Shown: positions 1-11,031 of the stretch, piece after piece | Position numbering within the stretch: position 1 is the first letter of the stretch | Layout: each line of letters opens with the position of its first letter | DNA from: Gordionus sp. m RMFG-2023 | Taxonomy: Eukaryota; Nematomorpha; Gordioida; Chordodea; Parachordodidae | NCBI RefSeq assembly: GCF_954871325.1 | Contig: NC_088775.1 | Location: 30,109,561 to 30,173,560, forward strand | Direction of reading: 5' to 3' | DNA length: 64,000 nucleotides | Translations under genes and position numbers: made by a program | Notes under the pieces: model-generated | Database searches by the model: none | Told to the model about the DNA's origin: nothing | The model's input: only the letters and a program-made list of their open reading frames with translations

Positions 1-59
1 ATAATATTTTTTTTGTGTTATTTTTATTTAAGATATTTTTAGGCTAATTTTGCCTACAA

Positions 60-1015
60 TATAAATTTTTTTGTGGTAATTCTTAATTCCGCATATTTAA
101 GATATTTTTAGGAGAATTTTGCCTACAAATTTAATTTTATTTTTGTAAAATATAGGAATTCTTAATTCTGCTTAGATTTTTTTAGGAGAATTTTATCTAC
201 AAATTTAATTTTTTATTTAAGATATTTTAAAATAGTTTTTCCTATAAATTTTTATTTAAGATATTTTAACAAAGTTTTTCTACAAAATTTTGTAATATGG
301 TTAAAATATAGGAATTCTTAATTCAGCAGAGTATGGAGGAGGGAGGGGAATAGGAGAATTTTAACTACAAATTTAACTTTTTATTTAGTGAAATTAAATC
401 TATTAATCTTAGATATAATAAGTTAGAACAAGCCAATTATTTCTATTATAGGGTCATTAATTCACTAAATTTTATTGATCCAAATGACAGATCAATCGAC
501 ACCCAAAAAGTCGAACGGCTTTGGCGGGATCTAAAAACCAACTATAAAAGACATAGTGATAAGGATAATAATCATGAATATCTACTAAAATATAGATATT
601 TTTTAGAAAATATAGATTGTTAAATCGTTTTGATATTTTTATTCATTTTATATATAACTGTATTAATTTCAATAATAAATTTCAATTTAATGAATAAAAT
701 TGGGAATTTAATACTATATTTCGTGTATAAATTTTAATACTATATTTAATTGAGTCATTTATACTATATCCTTCATTATAAAGGTTAAAAAAATCACTTA
801 AACTTCAAAGATGGGTCTATTTTATCCCTAATACAAAATTAAATAAAAATTTGTAGACTTAAATAAAAAATTAAATTTGTAGGCAAAATTCTCCTGCCCC
901 CTCCCACCTTCATATATAAACGATACGGAATTAAGAATTCCTATTTTTTTACCCCTAATACACAATTTTGTAGTAATAACTTTTTCAAAATATCTTAAAT
1001 AAAAATTTGGAAAAA
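60..1015 (+). mobile_element. Merlin/IS1595-type DNA transposon remnant with inverted-repeat ends
   Basis: The left block (about 60-390) and right block (about 835-1015) are inverted copies of each other. Both carry the same AATTCTTAATTC, GGAGAATTTTGCC and TTTAAGATATTTT words in opposite orientation, plus a G-rich run on the inner side (gaggagggagggg on the left, its complement on the right). The left arm holds extra tandem copies of the AGGAGAATTTT unit. Between the arms lies a transposase C-terminal fragment. Long inverted repeats around an IS1595/ISXO2-like transposase are what Merlin elements look like. I could not define a target-site duplication, so the exact ends are approximate. Confidence 0.6.
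387..623 (+). pseudogene. Merlin (ISXO2-like) transposase, C-terminal fragment
   Basis: One open stretch of about 78 codons ends in TAA. It reads ...NSLNFIDPND, then RSIDTQKVERLWRDLK, then a basic tail and YLLKYRYFLENI. This corresponds to the end of the IS1595/ISXO2-like DDE transposase domain, where the family has a 'HSxNFVDP...HTQxIExxWRxLK' block; the E of VERLW aligns with the third catalytic acidic residue. The N-terminal zinc-binding region and the first two catalytic acids are absent, so this is a deletion derivative. It sits between inverted repeats, as expected for a non-autonomous Merlin copy. Confidence 0.7.
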
Positions 1016-2394
1016 ACTATTTTACTTTTTATAAATAAATTTCTTATACTTGTTTGGAATAAATTATATTTAAAAAATTGATTTTTATATAAAAGGAATG
1101 TTACTTATAAGATACAATTTAAATTTTCGCGCCAAATTAATTTACGCGGTAAAATAGGTCAGAAAATTCACTATGTGGCTGATTAGTAGTCATATGTAAT
1201 AAAAGGTCATGCTTTTATATTAATGAATATACAAGTAATTTATTATATTTTATATAAACTAATAACATATTTGATCCAGGCTTATTTTTTTTATTAAAAT
1301 TAACCTATCTTGTAAAAATATTTTATGACTATATATAGACTAAGGTAGCCCGGCCGAAGCCCGGACAAAAGCGGGCCAAAGGCCCGCTAAATCTGGGGCA
1401 AAGCCCCCAGAAATTTTTTAATTCCCTACCCCCCCCTCCCTTAGGAAAATCCTGGCTACGCCTAGGTTAAAAAATAAATGATTCTTAAGATTGGTTACCA
1501 TCCAATGGTATTATCGAACATAAATGGGTGTTTCAGTAAATCTGCTTACCCAGATTGTATTAATTAGTGGAGAAATAATTTTCAACTCTAAAAGATATAT
1601 TACCATTCTCTTTTATTTGTACGGGATTTTAACCATTTTTCATTATAAGGTAAAATTGAGTTGATTGCCTCAGATTTAGATATATATAATTTAACCTTTA
1701 GTCGTAACATGGGAATAAATAACGCCATTGGTTAGTTGGGGGGTCTAGAGACTCCCAAAGATTCTATTCTATATTTTTGACAAATATAGTTTTTTTAATT
1801 TCAATTCGAAAAAAGGGTTATGTAAAATATATAAAAAAAATTACATTTTCAGTATTTATTATTAATTTTAATTTCATTATCTTCTGTTGTACCAAGATTG
1901 CATTTATCCCAAATCACACATCTTTGACAATTATAAATGTCTTCCTACATATAACTTTTTCGGCAAAATTTAAAATCGATAAACTCAGAATGAATAAAAA
2001 AATTGTGCTAAAGGTATTTTTACAACTCTTAACAAACAAAGCAAGTTGGATAATTATCTCTATGGTATATAAAATCGAAGGAGCTATATTATTTTTTGAA
2101 TAAAAATATAAATATGGCATATTCGGTAATTTTGATACATAAACATTTAAATTGAATCATTATATGCCTTTTACATAAATTCTAATTTATAATTGAATTA
2201 ATTAATTATCTTGTAAATATATTTTTGAAAAAATTGGAATATTTATAAATAACTGGTTATATCCAGAAAAAATTTAAAATAATTTTGCAAATAATTTTTT
2301 GTTTTTGTTTAGATAATTATTTAAAAAATAAGAATTCTTATCATTTGATTATACAATTTAAATATTCATATTAATTCACATAATACAGTTAATT
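1016..2394. other. AT-rich stretch, no gene recognised
   Basis: A short GC-rich island (about 1345-1470) has complementary ggcccg/cgggcc words, a run of C and the end-like word CTGGCTACGCC. The latter resembles the CAGTGGCGTAGCTA terminus of the hAT MITE at 62472, so this may be one broken end of that family. Open frames at 1777-2103 (plus) and 1914-2120 (minus) overlap each other, are low-complexity and hydrophobic, and have no recognisable domain. I regard them as chance. Confidence 0.5.
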
Positions 2395-3370
2395 CTTTAT
2401 GATTATTTTCCAATGGTAGTGGCAACCTTCGTTTTTGTCTTTTCATTGTTTTTGTGAATTGTAACGATGATAGGTAACGGATGTATCATGATACTTTTCA
2501 TACACCATAAGAGAAAGTATAAGCGTGACACGCAATTACATCAATTTTAGTTTAGATCTGGTCAATTTCCTGATTGGATTATTTGCTATGACTTTAGCCG
2601 ACCAAAATCATATAAACTATTGTAATTTCTTCGTATCACTCTGCTATTTTCACGTCAGAGTAGACAGCCTAGCCTAGCCACCTTAGTCAGAATATTCACA
2701 GTGACATTGATCGCCCTTTTGGATATAGGGCTAGTCTTTAAGAAAGGCATCAGAAACGTGTATTCCTATAGGAACGTAACCATCGTTATAGTACTAAGTT
2801 GGCTTTCACCGAGGCTGACCATTTCACTGCCCACGATAAATCCTAGTAAAATGGCCTGTTTATTAAAGAAGAAGTCCGAACTCATTCTTAATTCTTTGGA
2901 TCGGCACAAATTAATTCAACCACCTTCCATCCAGATCTATTTACGAGTCTTGTTGTGTTCTATTACATAATCGGATTGTCATTGACAGTGCAGCCTATGC
3001 GGCCATATTCATTAAAATCAGACTAATAAAAAAGTTTGTATTACAAATAGGTTCGCGTCCTGTTGACGCGCTATCCCCGGATCCTCCATTTAATAACTTA
3101 GTACATTCAGAAATGCTGATAATTCCAACTAATACCTCCACTTTGACAGTCAGAGCAAACGCATTAATAAAATGGAAACGGCACGAAAGCCTTGTAAGAA
3201 TGATGTCTGCTATTGGTATGTTGGCAGCATACAAACTTGGAATATGGCTGTCATATGCCAAATTTGCAATAAATCCTATACTATATACGGATTTTTGAAT
3301 CATAAATTTAAAAAGTACATATGCAAAGTTTTCGGAACTCGCGTTGAAAACACAATTACAACGATTTTTA
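2395..3370 (+). pseudogene. Decayed intronless class A (rhodopsin-like) G-protein-coupled receptor
   Basis: Pieces of a seven-helix receptor appear in order on the plus strand, in shifting frames. Helix 1 has the GN motif (IVTMIGNGCIMILFIHHKR, about 2460-2510, with a stop just before it). Helix 2 follows (SLDLVNFLIGLFAMTLAD). Helix 3 resembles a VTLIALDRY block that now reads VTLIALLDIG (about 2700). Helix 4 is YRNVTIVIVLSW (about 2776). A long third loop rich in Ser/Thr follows, then a loop-to-helix-6 start (KWKRHESLVRMMSAI), and helix 7 plus helix 8 (SYAKFAINPILY then NHKFKKYICKVFG, about 3250-3330). Most of helix 6 is missing. Frame changes and internal stops make it non-functional. No introns are evident, so it was either an intronless gene or a retrocopy. 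Ligand class cannot be told. Its 3' end runs into an LTR at 3371. Confidence 0.75.
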
Positions 3371-3651
3371 TTGTTGCAGATGTTAAATTAAAGAGGAACA
3401 AAAATGTTTATTTATTTTAAAGAAAATGTCAATCAAGATTATTATTTTTTTTATAATATATTTTTCTTCGATAAAAAATATTCATTGGAAAATTTATGGA
3501 TTTGTAATGTAATAATTCATTAATTCTGTCGATTCGTGAAGATTATCATTTTATTTTGTGGAAAAATTTTGAATAAAGAAAGATACTTTGTGTTTAATTT
3601 TTGTTTTGACAATCAATAGAATATAAAAAATTAATTTGTAAGTAACTTTTA
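3371..3651 (+). repeat. 5' LTR of the Gypsy-like element
   Basis: The block begins TGTTGCAGATG and ends ...CTTTTACA, just before the TGGTGCCCG primer-binding-like word, giving the expected TG...CA ends and a length of about 280 bp. Its first 160 bases recur almost unchanged at 12315-12482, which confirms that 3371 is a real element boundary rather than part of the receptor pseudogene on its left. Confidence 0.65.
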
Positions 3652-4554
3652 CAAAAATGGTGCCCGTAGTTACCAGGATCTGAATTCTAATTAATATTTA
3701 AATAGAGAAAAACAAAATTATAGGACGAGGTTCCTAAGAGAAGATCATTTGTATTCGAAGAAGAAATTTTACTAAAGAAGATTATTCGAATCCGGATCAA
3801 ATGGTAAAAAAAAAATTTTCTTAGTTTAAATATATTTTTGTACACAACGCTGTGGTCTAATTTTAATGATAAAATTTTTATTATAAATAATTAAATGAAA
3901 CATGGTTTATTTTTTTATTAGTAATCATAGGAATCCTACTTTTAATAAGATGCAAATTTATAAGAATAATATTTTTAAAGTATTTAATTCGAGTTTTGAT
4001 AAATTGGATGTGACCAATTGTGTGGTTACAGATTTAATTTTTTTCATCTTATATATTTTATTGATTTTTATTATACATTTAATTAAGATAATTTAGAATA
4101 AATATTTTATAAATAAAGAGAGTAAGTTAGATGATTCAAACGTTGTGGATGTGAATTCTATGATATCTGTTAAATTTTTAGATTTTTTTGAAGATATAAA
4201 AAATAGTTTGAATTTGATTTTACTTAAAGTTAGAAATTTAAATATCCAGAAAAATAATTATTTCAGTGGGAATGAATACTATTAAAGTACCTATTTTTGG
4301 TAAAAGTAATATGATGTCAAAAGATATAAATGATAGTTTAAATTCATTTATGAGTGAAATTAAAAACAAATATCTGAAATTGTGATTGATAAACCTGTGA
4401 AGGTTATAAAAAATAATGATGTTACTAACAATGTTAAACAAAATGAAATTGAATGTTTAATGTCAAATGATATCAAAGAAATTTGAGTAAGTTTAAAAAA
4501 TATTTCTAAAGACATAGATACAATTAGGAATATAAATCATAATTTTAGTGAAAG

Positions 4555-4740
4555 TTTTGATATTTGTGGCCGAAAAGGTCATAGTGGGAAAGATTATTTT
4601 TCGCGTGATCGAAAAATTAATGAACAGGTGAGTGTAAAGGTTAATGATAAAAATGATATAACTTGTCATCGATATGGTTTTACAGGTCATATAAAGAAAA
4701 ATTGTATGGTAAAAAAAAGCAAATTTTAAAGATGGTTTTT
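4555..4740 (+). pseudogene. Gag zinc-knuckle region (fossil)
   Basis: The plus-strand reading shows a CGRKGHSGKDYF segment and then CHRYGFTGHIKKNC, both resembling the CX2CX4HX4C knuckles of retrotransposon Gag nucleocapsid. This places gag upstream of the protease, as is usual for Ty3/Gypsy elements. Part of the broken element at 3371-7360. Confidence 0.6.
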
Positions 4741-4927
4741 CCAAGAGACCACCTATTGATAAGTCCAGTAGTGCGTAATATATAGGATTCTATTATTTCA
4801 AATTTAAGTGAAAAAGATGTGAGTAATAAGGAAATGACCAAATGTGTTTTAAGTGTGAGAAAGTAGGTAATGTGGCTATGAATTGTGTTCAATCCTTGAG
4901 TGAATTGCAATGACTATATGATTTGAA

Positions 4928-4997
4928 AGAGAATCATATAAAAATTGAAAAATCATATAAAAATTGAAAAATCATATAAAAATTGAAAAATCATATA
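4928..4997 (+). repeat. Short tandem repeat, 22-bp unit
   Basis: About three direct copies of an ATCATATAAAAATTGAAAA unit lie just before the hAT insertion, inside the retrotransposon fossil. Low-complexity expansion; no function suggested. Confidence 0.85.
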
Positions 4998-5013
4998 TTA
5001 ATAATAAAATTTG

Positions 5014-6627
5014 TAGTGTTGTTAAAGTTACTTTTGAAACATAACTAGTTACCGTTACTAGTTACATTGGCAAAAATATAACTAGTTACATTTTTACAAA
5101 TGTAACTAGTTATTAGCTACAGTTATTTTTCAAAAATAACTAGTTACATTATAAGTTACTTTATACATCATTCATATAACGCATTTATTTACTGAATGAA
5201 TTTATTTAATATAAAAAAATTATGATATACAAATTATAATCATTTGTTTAAAAAAAATATACAATTTATTTATATAAAAAAATAAGTAAACCGAAAAAAA
5301 TATCGGATAATAGAATATTTATTACATCGAATTATAAAAAATTTTTAATAAATGTTTATTTGCTTTTAACAACAATTGGATTTCAAATTTTTATCAAGGA
5401 AGACTGAATAAACGCTCTAGGAGCACTTGATGTAATAACAACATTATATTTAATTGAGAGTTTTTTTAAATTGGAAAATCGTCATATAAAGATAATGTGC
5501 TGTTATTGGATTTAATAAAATTTTCAATAAATTCATCATTATCAATAATATTTTGACGCTTTAAATAAAAAAAATCCAACTACATCTAATGATGTTTGTT
5601 GCTAACATGAGCCATTTGTGTTAGATTCACCGCGAGGTATTAAAGTAATTATTAAATTTAAAATTTCCCTTTTTATTGATCTATTCTTTTCTTGCCTTAT
5701 CCAAGGCCAATCAGTTTTAAATAGTAGATGAAGAATAGCAGCAATTATGTTATCATTATCATAAAGATCATGAAACCTATATCATTGTATTATTAATTTA
5801 TAAATAGTTTTTTAATACTAGCTAATATAGCATCTTTTAAAGGTTGACAATATTTTAATTCTTGAACACCTTCCAGACAGATAAGTATCTGTGTTATTGT
5901 TGGGGTATAATAACCTAGATACATATATTTTTCACCTTCTAGTATAGCAATAGCTTTAGCTACTGGTTGCATAATCTAATTTTTTTAATTGTAAATTATT
6001 TATAAGACATTAATTTAAATTTACACTGCAATATTCTTTAATCAAATCACGATCTTGTGATGTAAATCTACACAAATCTAATTCATCACATAATAAATTG
6101 AAATCCAAAGGCATTTCATTTATAAGTGATAATATTTTAGATAAGGATGCATAAAAAGAACCCCATCTTGTTACAATGGGATATGGCAGCTGATAATGTA
6201 ATCTCTTTTTAATTTGCTCAGCTGATGGCCCAGATTTGTTTTGTGTATTCCACAAACGTTGACATTTAGATATGGCAACCTTATACACTTTTCTATAATC
6301 CTCATTGTTTAAAAGTATTTTATAGGCATCTTGTGCTGTCACTAAGTTTAATGTGTGACAGGAACATCTTTGATGCCTGGGAAGGTAGTCGAAGTCATTT
6401 ATATTATAATTGGTTAGCCCAGAGGAAGACATTATATCTTCTATTGAAATGTATTCAATATCTGAATCATTATCTTCCTTTATTTAGATTTATACATACA
6501 TATTTATAAAAGTAACTAGTTACTTTTGGCAGTTACATTTGGAAAAATATAACTAGTTACAGTTACTAGTTACAATTTTGAAAATATAACTAGTTACAGT
6601 ATTTTTTAGCAAAAATGTAAAACACTA
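5014..6627 (-). mobile_element. hAT transposon (1.6 kb) with 8-bp target duplication AAAATTTG
   Basis: The element starts TAGTGTTGTTAAAGTTAC and ends ...TGTAAAACACTA. The 8 bases AAAATTTG flank it at 5006-5013 and 6628-6635, the duplication length typical of hAT. Both ends are filled with copies of the palindrome TAACTAGTTA and the related GTTACTAGTTAC (about 5040-5155 on the left and 6510-6600 on the right), which look like subterminal transposase-binding repeats. A decayed transposase lies on the minus strand. Because the target duplication is still perfect, this insertion is younger than the fossil it interrupts. Confidence 0.88.
5340..6432 (-). pseudogene. hAT-family transposase, decayed
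   Basis: The longest open piece (6010-6432, 140 residues) has the hAT core signature RCSCHTLNLVTAQDA and downstream YPIVTRWGSFYASL, matching the 'RCxxHxLNLV..D' and 'TRWNS' blocks of the catalytic and insertion regions. Further minus-strand pieces follow down to about 5340, including an IAILEGEKYMYLGYYTPT segment and a degenerate C-terminal dimerisation region. The BED zinc finger and first catalytic Asp are not seen. The fragments are out of frame with each other, so no active enzyme is encoded. Confidence 0.75.
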
Positions 6628-6762
6628 AAAATTTGTAATATATATAGTGTTGTTAAAAATGATTCCGATATATTTAATAAGAAAATTTTTGATATTCAGA
6701 GGCCATTAAATTCAGTTGAATTTAGGCATGAATATTAATAATATATAATAAATATAATTCAG

Positions 6763-7020
6763 ATGATTGGAATGAATAAAATTTTAATGATTGAAAGAGA
6801 GGTTAATCAGTGTTCATGTCCTCGTGTAAATATAAAATTTGATAGACAAAATATATATATGTTGTTTGACACTGGGGCAAGCATTTCAATAATGTGTAGA
6901 GCCAATTATTATAAATATTGGGAGAAAGAAACAATGTGTGTTAGACAATTTGATGGGTCTGAAATTTTGGTTTTGGGTAAAACCAAATTAGGAGTGATAA
7001 TTGATGATAACCATAGATGA
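6763..7020 (+). pseudogene. Retropepsin-like aspartic protease (fossil)
   Basis: An 85-residue frame carries the LFDTGASISIM active-site block typical of retroviral-type proteases of LTR elements, followed by a flap-like GSEILVLGKTKLGV segment. Its distance from the zinc-knuckle region is inflated by the 1.6-kb hAT insertion between them. Family knowledge: such proteases act as dimers to process Gag-Pol. Here it is only part of a decayed element. Confidence 0.7.
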
Positions 7021-7360
7021 TAACAAAATATTTTTGATAAGGGTAACATATGGGAAGAAAAGTCTTATTTATCTTAAACAATAGAGAAGACTATTTTAAT
7101 TTAAGAATTAAAAAAGAAAACATTTATTTTAATAAATTCATGTGATAATACCACGTGTCATGGTATTAGAAGGTTCAATAAAATACAATCTTTTTTGTAA
7201 ATTAATTTAAAAAAAAATTTTTTTTTAAATATAAAGAGACATTGTTGTGGAACAATGTGAAATAAAATTTTTTTTAATAATATGTGATAAAAAAAAAACT
7301 TTAAATAAAATGTTGGTGGACAATAAAAAGATTTTAAACTTTGACATTGTGGTTGAATTA

Positions 7361-7575
7361 CAGTGTTGTGATGATTTAATGAAACATATTGACGATTAAA
7401 TTCAAACCCATTCATATAAAATGATAATATTTGCAAAAATAATTAAAATATAGACAAAGCATTATTGAAATATCTTTTATTATTTCTTTTGTTGTACATT
7501 TGTAAAGATTATAATTATATATGCATGTGTTTTAATTAAATCGTCAATATGTTTCATTAAATCATTACAACACTG
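7361..7575. mobile_element. Palindromic MITE, copy 1 (215 bp)
   Basis: Starts CAGTGTTGTGATGATTTAAT and ends with its near-perfect complement (ATTAAATCATTACAACACTG). Inner segments such as CAATATGTTTCATTAAATC also pair, so almost the whole element can fold into one hairpin. A second copy lies at 11834-12056. The CAGTGTTG end resembles hAT termini, but I could not find an 8-bp target duplication. Confidence 0.8.
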
Positions 7576-7613
7576 TATATAAAATCAGTAAAAATATGAT
7601 TTGTTGTAAAACA

Positions 7614-7745
7614 TAGTGTTGCGTAATCGGCTAAAAACTACGCCTAAGCCTAATAAGGCTAAGCCTAAAAATCGGCTAAACCTAATTAGGCTAAGCCTAA
7701 AAATTGGCTAAAATAAATAAGTCAAAAATTCTGCATCGATGCCTA
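7614..7745. repeat. hAT-like element end with GCCTAATTAGGC-type repeats
   Basis: The segment begins TAGTGTTGCGTAATCGG and contains several copies of GGCTAAGCCTAAAAATCGGC and CCTAATTAGGC. A related sequence is found at about 16330-16437 inside the giant foldback element. The other terminus was not identified here. Confidence 0.5.
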
Positions 7746-8179
7746 GCATTAATTAGTATTTATTTATTTTAGTAAAACATTTTATTTATATTTAATGTAA
7801 ATATTTTATTATTAACAAATAAACATGATATGATTTAATATTTTTTATTTATATTGTTTTATTTTGAAATGAAAATAAATTTATTTATTTGATGTTTTTT
7901 TAATAAAAAAAATAATATGCTGCTATTATAAAAATGTAATATTCTTTTTAATATAATTTATTAGTGATTTTCACAATCTTCTTTGTAAATACATCTTTTA
8001 TTGAGGAATTATATTGTAAATTTTATTAGATAAAAAAACAATCTTTTAGGTGAAATCTTTTATAATATTTTTTTTATCAATTTTGTAAAATTATCTATTT
8101 TTTTATTAAATGAGGTGTTTTTTTTTAAATAATTTTTTAAAAATATTCATATTAAACTTTTTTGATGTTATTTTATATG
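7746..8179. other. AT-rich spacer, nothing recognised
   Basis: Low-complexity A/T sequence between the hAT-like end and the satellite array. No coding or repeat structure was recognised. Confidence 0.6.
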
Positions 8180-9437
8180 ATCTTTTTAAGGGTAGTATTT
8201 TAATGTGACAATTGTCATAATCGTTATTTTTAAAGTTTTTTGACTTTTTTTGACGAATATATGTTAAAATAAGTATTGATAATATATTTAAATAAAATTT
8301 AGTGAAGATGTACCGTAGAAAAGTGACAATTGTCATAATCGTTATTTTTAAAGTTTTTTGAATTTTTTTGACGAATATATGTTAAAATAAGTATTGATAA
8401 CATATTTAAATAAAATTTAGTGAAGATGTACCGTAGAAAAGTGACAATTGTCATAATCGTTATTTTTAAAGTTTTTTGAATTTTTTTGACGAAAATAGAT
8501 TAAAATAAGTATTGATAACATTAAATAAAAATTTAATGAAGATGTACCGTAGAAAAGTGACAGTCATAATCGTTATTTTTGAAGTTTTTTTATTTTTTTT
8601 GACGAAAATAGATCAAAATAAGTATTGATAACATGTTTAAATAAAAATTTAGTGAAGATGTACCATAGAAAAGTGACAATTGTCATAATCGTTATTTTTA
8701 AAGTTTCTTGAATTTTTTTGACGAATATATGTTAAAATAAGTATTGATAACATATTTAAATAAAATTTAGTGAAGATGTACTGTAGAAAAGTGGCAATTG
8801 TCATAATCGTTATTTTTAAAGTTTTTTTAATTTTTTTGACGAAAATAGATTAAAATAAGTATTGATAACATGTTTAAATAAAAATTTAGTGAAGATGTAC
8901 CATAGATAAGTGACAATTGTCATAATCGTTATTTTTAAAGTTTTTTTAATTTTTTTGACGAAAATATGTTAAAATAAGTATTGATAACATGTTTAAATAA
9001 AATTTAGTGAAGATGTACCATAGATAAGTGACAATTGTCATAATAATTTTTTTGACGTAAATAGGAAATAAGTATTGATAACATGTTTAAATAAAATTTA
9101 GTGAAGATGTACCATAGATAAGTGACAATTGTCATAATCGTAGATTTTAAAGTTTTTTTAATTTTTTTGACGTAAATAGGAAATAAGTATTGATAACATG
9201 TTTAAATAAAATTTAGTGAAGATGTACCATAGATAAGTGACAATTGTCATAATCGTAGATTTTAAAGTTTTTTTAATTTTTTTGACGTAAATAGGCTAAG
9301 TATTGATAACATGTTTAAATAAAATTTAGTGAAGATGTACCATAGATAAGTGACAATTGTCATAATCGTTATTTTTAAAGTTTTTTAAACTTTTTTGACA
9401 AAAATATATTAAAATAAGTATTGATAACATGTTTAAA
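8180..9437 (+). repeat. Satellite array, about 11 units of about 93-119 bp
   Basis: The word GTGACAATTGTCATAATCG (or a variant) recurs at about 8205, 8323, 8441, 8557, 8673, 8791, 8910, 9029, 9122, 9237 and 9350. Every unit also contains TTTTTTTGACG, AAGTATTGATAACATGTTTAAATAAA and GTGAAGATGTACC. Two early units are nearly identical 118-mers; later units are shorter and share a CATAGATAAG variant, so the array grew in at least two steps. Each unit has the perfect palindrome GACAATTGTC. A lone similar word, ATGACAATTGTCATAAAC, occurs at about 43664. Confidence 0.92.
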
Positions 9438-9675
9438 TAGTGAAAAAACATTTTTATATAGTTAAATAACTTTCTATAATTATTGTAAAAACTTGTTGAG
9501 ATTTTTTTTAAAAACTTGAAAAAAAATGTTGAGAAAAAAAATTATTATTTTTAAAAACTTCCAGTAATATAACTTAAATTAAAACTTTTGCGACAATTTT
9601 AATTTTAAACTTCTAATCATTTTTCATAAGTTATAATTTTTTTCAGATTAAAATGTCAAATTTTCCTATCGCTAG

Positions 9676-10668
9676 CAGAGTTGTTAAAGTATCTAGATCC
9701 TGTATCTAGATATAAAAATGTGGTATCTGTATCTAGATATATTTTTGATTAAAATATCTGTATCTAGATATTATTTTAGACGTATCTGTATCTGTTTTAG
9801 ATACTTTTTAAGATATATTTTGATATACTTTTTTTATTGTTTTTTATATTATAAACAAAAATACTTGAATGCAAAATTTATTTTATTTCATATGAGCATA
9901 TAATTTAAATATATATATATTAAAAAATATTTAAACTACTCTAATAAAAAATTATATATATATAAAATATTAAAATATAAAAAATCAAACACTGTTAATG
10001 AAAAAACAATTAATACAAAGATTAGTTGATGAATTATCAAGATCTTCAACTGATAACAAATAACCTGCGAAAATAAACAATTAATTTAATATTTTTCAGT
10101 ACCCCGTAGCAGCAGATATAATTGTTAATAATGATTTAAATTTTGATACTCAACAAATTTTAAATAGTTTTTTCGAAACTGAATGTCCAGATTTTATATT
10201 TTTAAAGAATATCTTGATATAAAATTGTTATTCATAAAATATAACACCACAATCCCTTCAGGTGTCCCAGTAGAAAAGCTTTTTAGTATAGCTAAAAATG
10301 TCTTTACGGATTAACGAGGATGCCTTAAGGATCAAAATTCTGAAAATATTTTATTAATGAAATCTAATAATTATTTATAATCATTTAATCATATATTTTT
10401 ATATATTATATTATTATATTAAAATCTATCATTATTTTAAATTTGATAAATGTGATATCTAATCAATAAAGTTTTTATCTCATTTTGTACATTTTCACAA
10501 TAAAATCCTAATTATAAGAGTATTAAAAATTGTATCTGTATCTAGATACATTTTAAAATTGTATCTGTATCAAGATAACTTTTTAGACGATGTATCTGGA
10601 TCTAGATAACTTTTTTGACTATGTGTCTGTATCTAGATCCATTTAAAAAGTATCTTTTAACAACTCTG
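9676..10668 (+). mobile_element. hAT transposon (993 bp) with 8-bp target duplication ATCGCTAG
   Basis: Starts CAGAGTTGTTAAAGTATC and ends ...GATACTTTTTAAC-type complement AACAACTCTG. ATCGCTAG is repeated at 9668-9675 and 10669-10676. The subterminal regions are packed with GTATCTGTATCTAGATA, built around the palindrome TATCTAGATA (about 9690-9810 and 10530-10650). A transposase C-terminal remnant lies between them. This is an internally deleted hAT with clear boundaries. Confidence 0.92.
10120..10380 (+). pseudogene. hAT transposase C-terminal (dimerisation) fragment
   Basis: The plus-strand reading gives LDIKLLFIKYNTTIPSGVP, then VEKLFSIAKNVFTD, a stop, and CLKDQNSENILLMKSNNYL. This is the hATC block ('P.S.xxxERxFS...') and is clearly related to the intact version in the hAT at 25430-26539 (FIKYNTTLPSSAPIERVFS). 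The catalytic part is missing. Confidence 0.75.
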
Positions 10669-10802
10669 ATCGCTAGTATTTTTAATCTATCTCCAGTTTC
10701 ATGTTAATATAATATTTGATTATTTACTAACTATATATATAATTTTAGATACACCTTATCTAAAATAGAGCAAGGATAATTAGTGAAAATTATCTTAGTA
10801 TC

Positions 10803-11031
10803 ATATTTTTACCACCCTATTCGCCAAAATTAAATTCAATAGAAAAAATTTTTTGGAATTATTAAAAATCAATACCGATCAAATTCTCCTAAACCCATTA
10901 ACCGAATAGAAGTTATTGCAATTGTTAAGTGTATTTTGAGCAGTTATTTTACATACAATTTTTCAAATTTTTATTCTCACACCATAAATTTCAATGATGA
11001 TGAAATTCGATGCATTCCTTTAAACGATTGA
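10803..11031 (+). pseudogene. Tc1/mariner-like DDE transposase, C-terminal fragment
   Basis: The reading IFLPPYSPKLNSIEKIF matches the DDE_3/Tc1-mariner block 'PPYSPxLNPIE', in which the final E is the third catalytic residue. One frame change follows, after which GIIKNQYRSNSPKPINR, IEVIAIVKCILSSYF and a tail ending IRCIPLND then a stop continue at the expected spacing. No DNA-binding region or first catalytic Asp was recognised upstream. Confidence 0.7.

Larger units (their letters stand above)
3371..7360 (+). mobile_element. Gypsy-like LTR retrotransposon fossil (5' part), split by a hAT insertion
   Basis: A 5' LTR is followed by a primer-binding-like TGGTGCCCG (about 3656). A gag-like region follows, ending in two CCHC zinc-knuckle-like motifs (about 4565-4735), then a retropepsin with the DTGAS active-site motif (about 6867). 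The element is interrupted at 5014-6627 by a hAT transposon with an 8-bp duplication. Reverse transcriptase, integrase and a 3' LTR are not seen downstream; a palindromic MITE begins at 7361. The whole is a broken, old fossil with many lesions. The right boundary is approximate. Confidence 0.7.

Noticed and set aside
1777-2120. 108-codon plus frame and 68-codon minus frame
   Set aside because: Overlapping, low-complexity, hydrophobic, AT-driven; no domain and no homologous copy in the window.
8180-9437. Regularly spaced repeats that could suggest a CRISPR array
   Set aside because: Units are nearly identical throughout with no variable spacers, and the genome is eukaryotic; this is satellite DNA.
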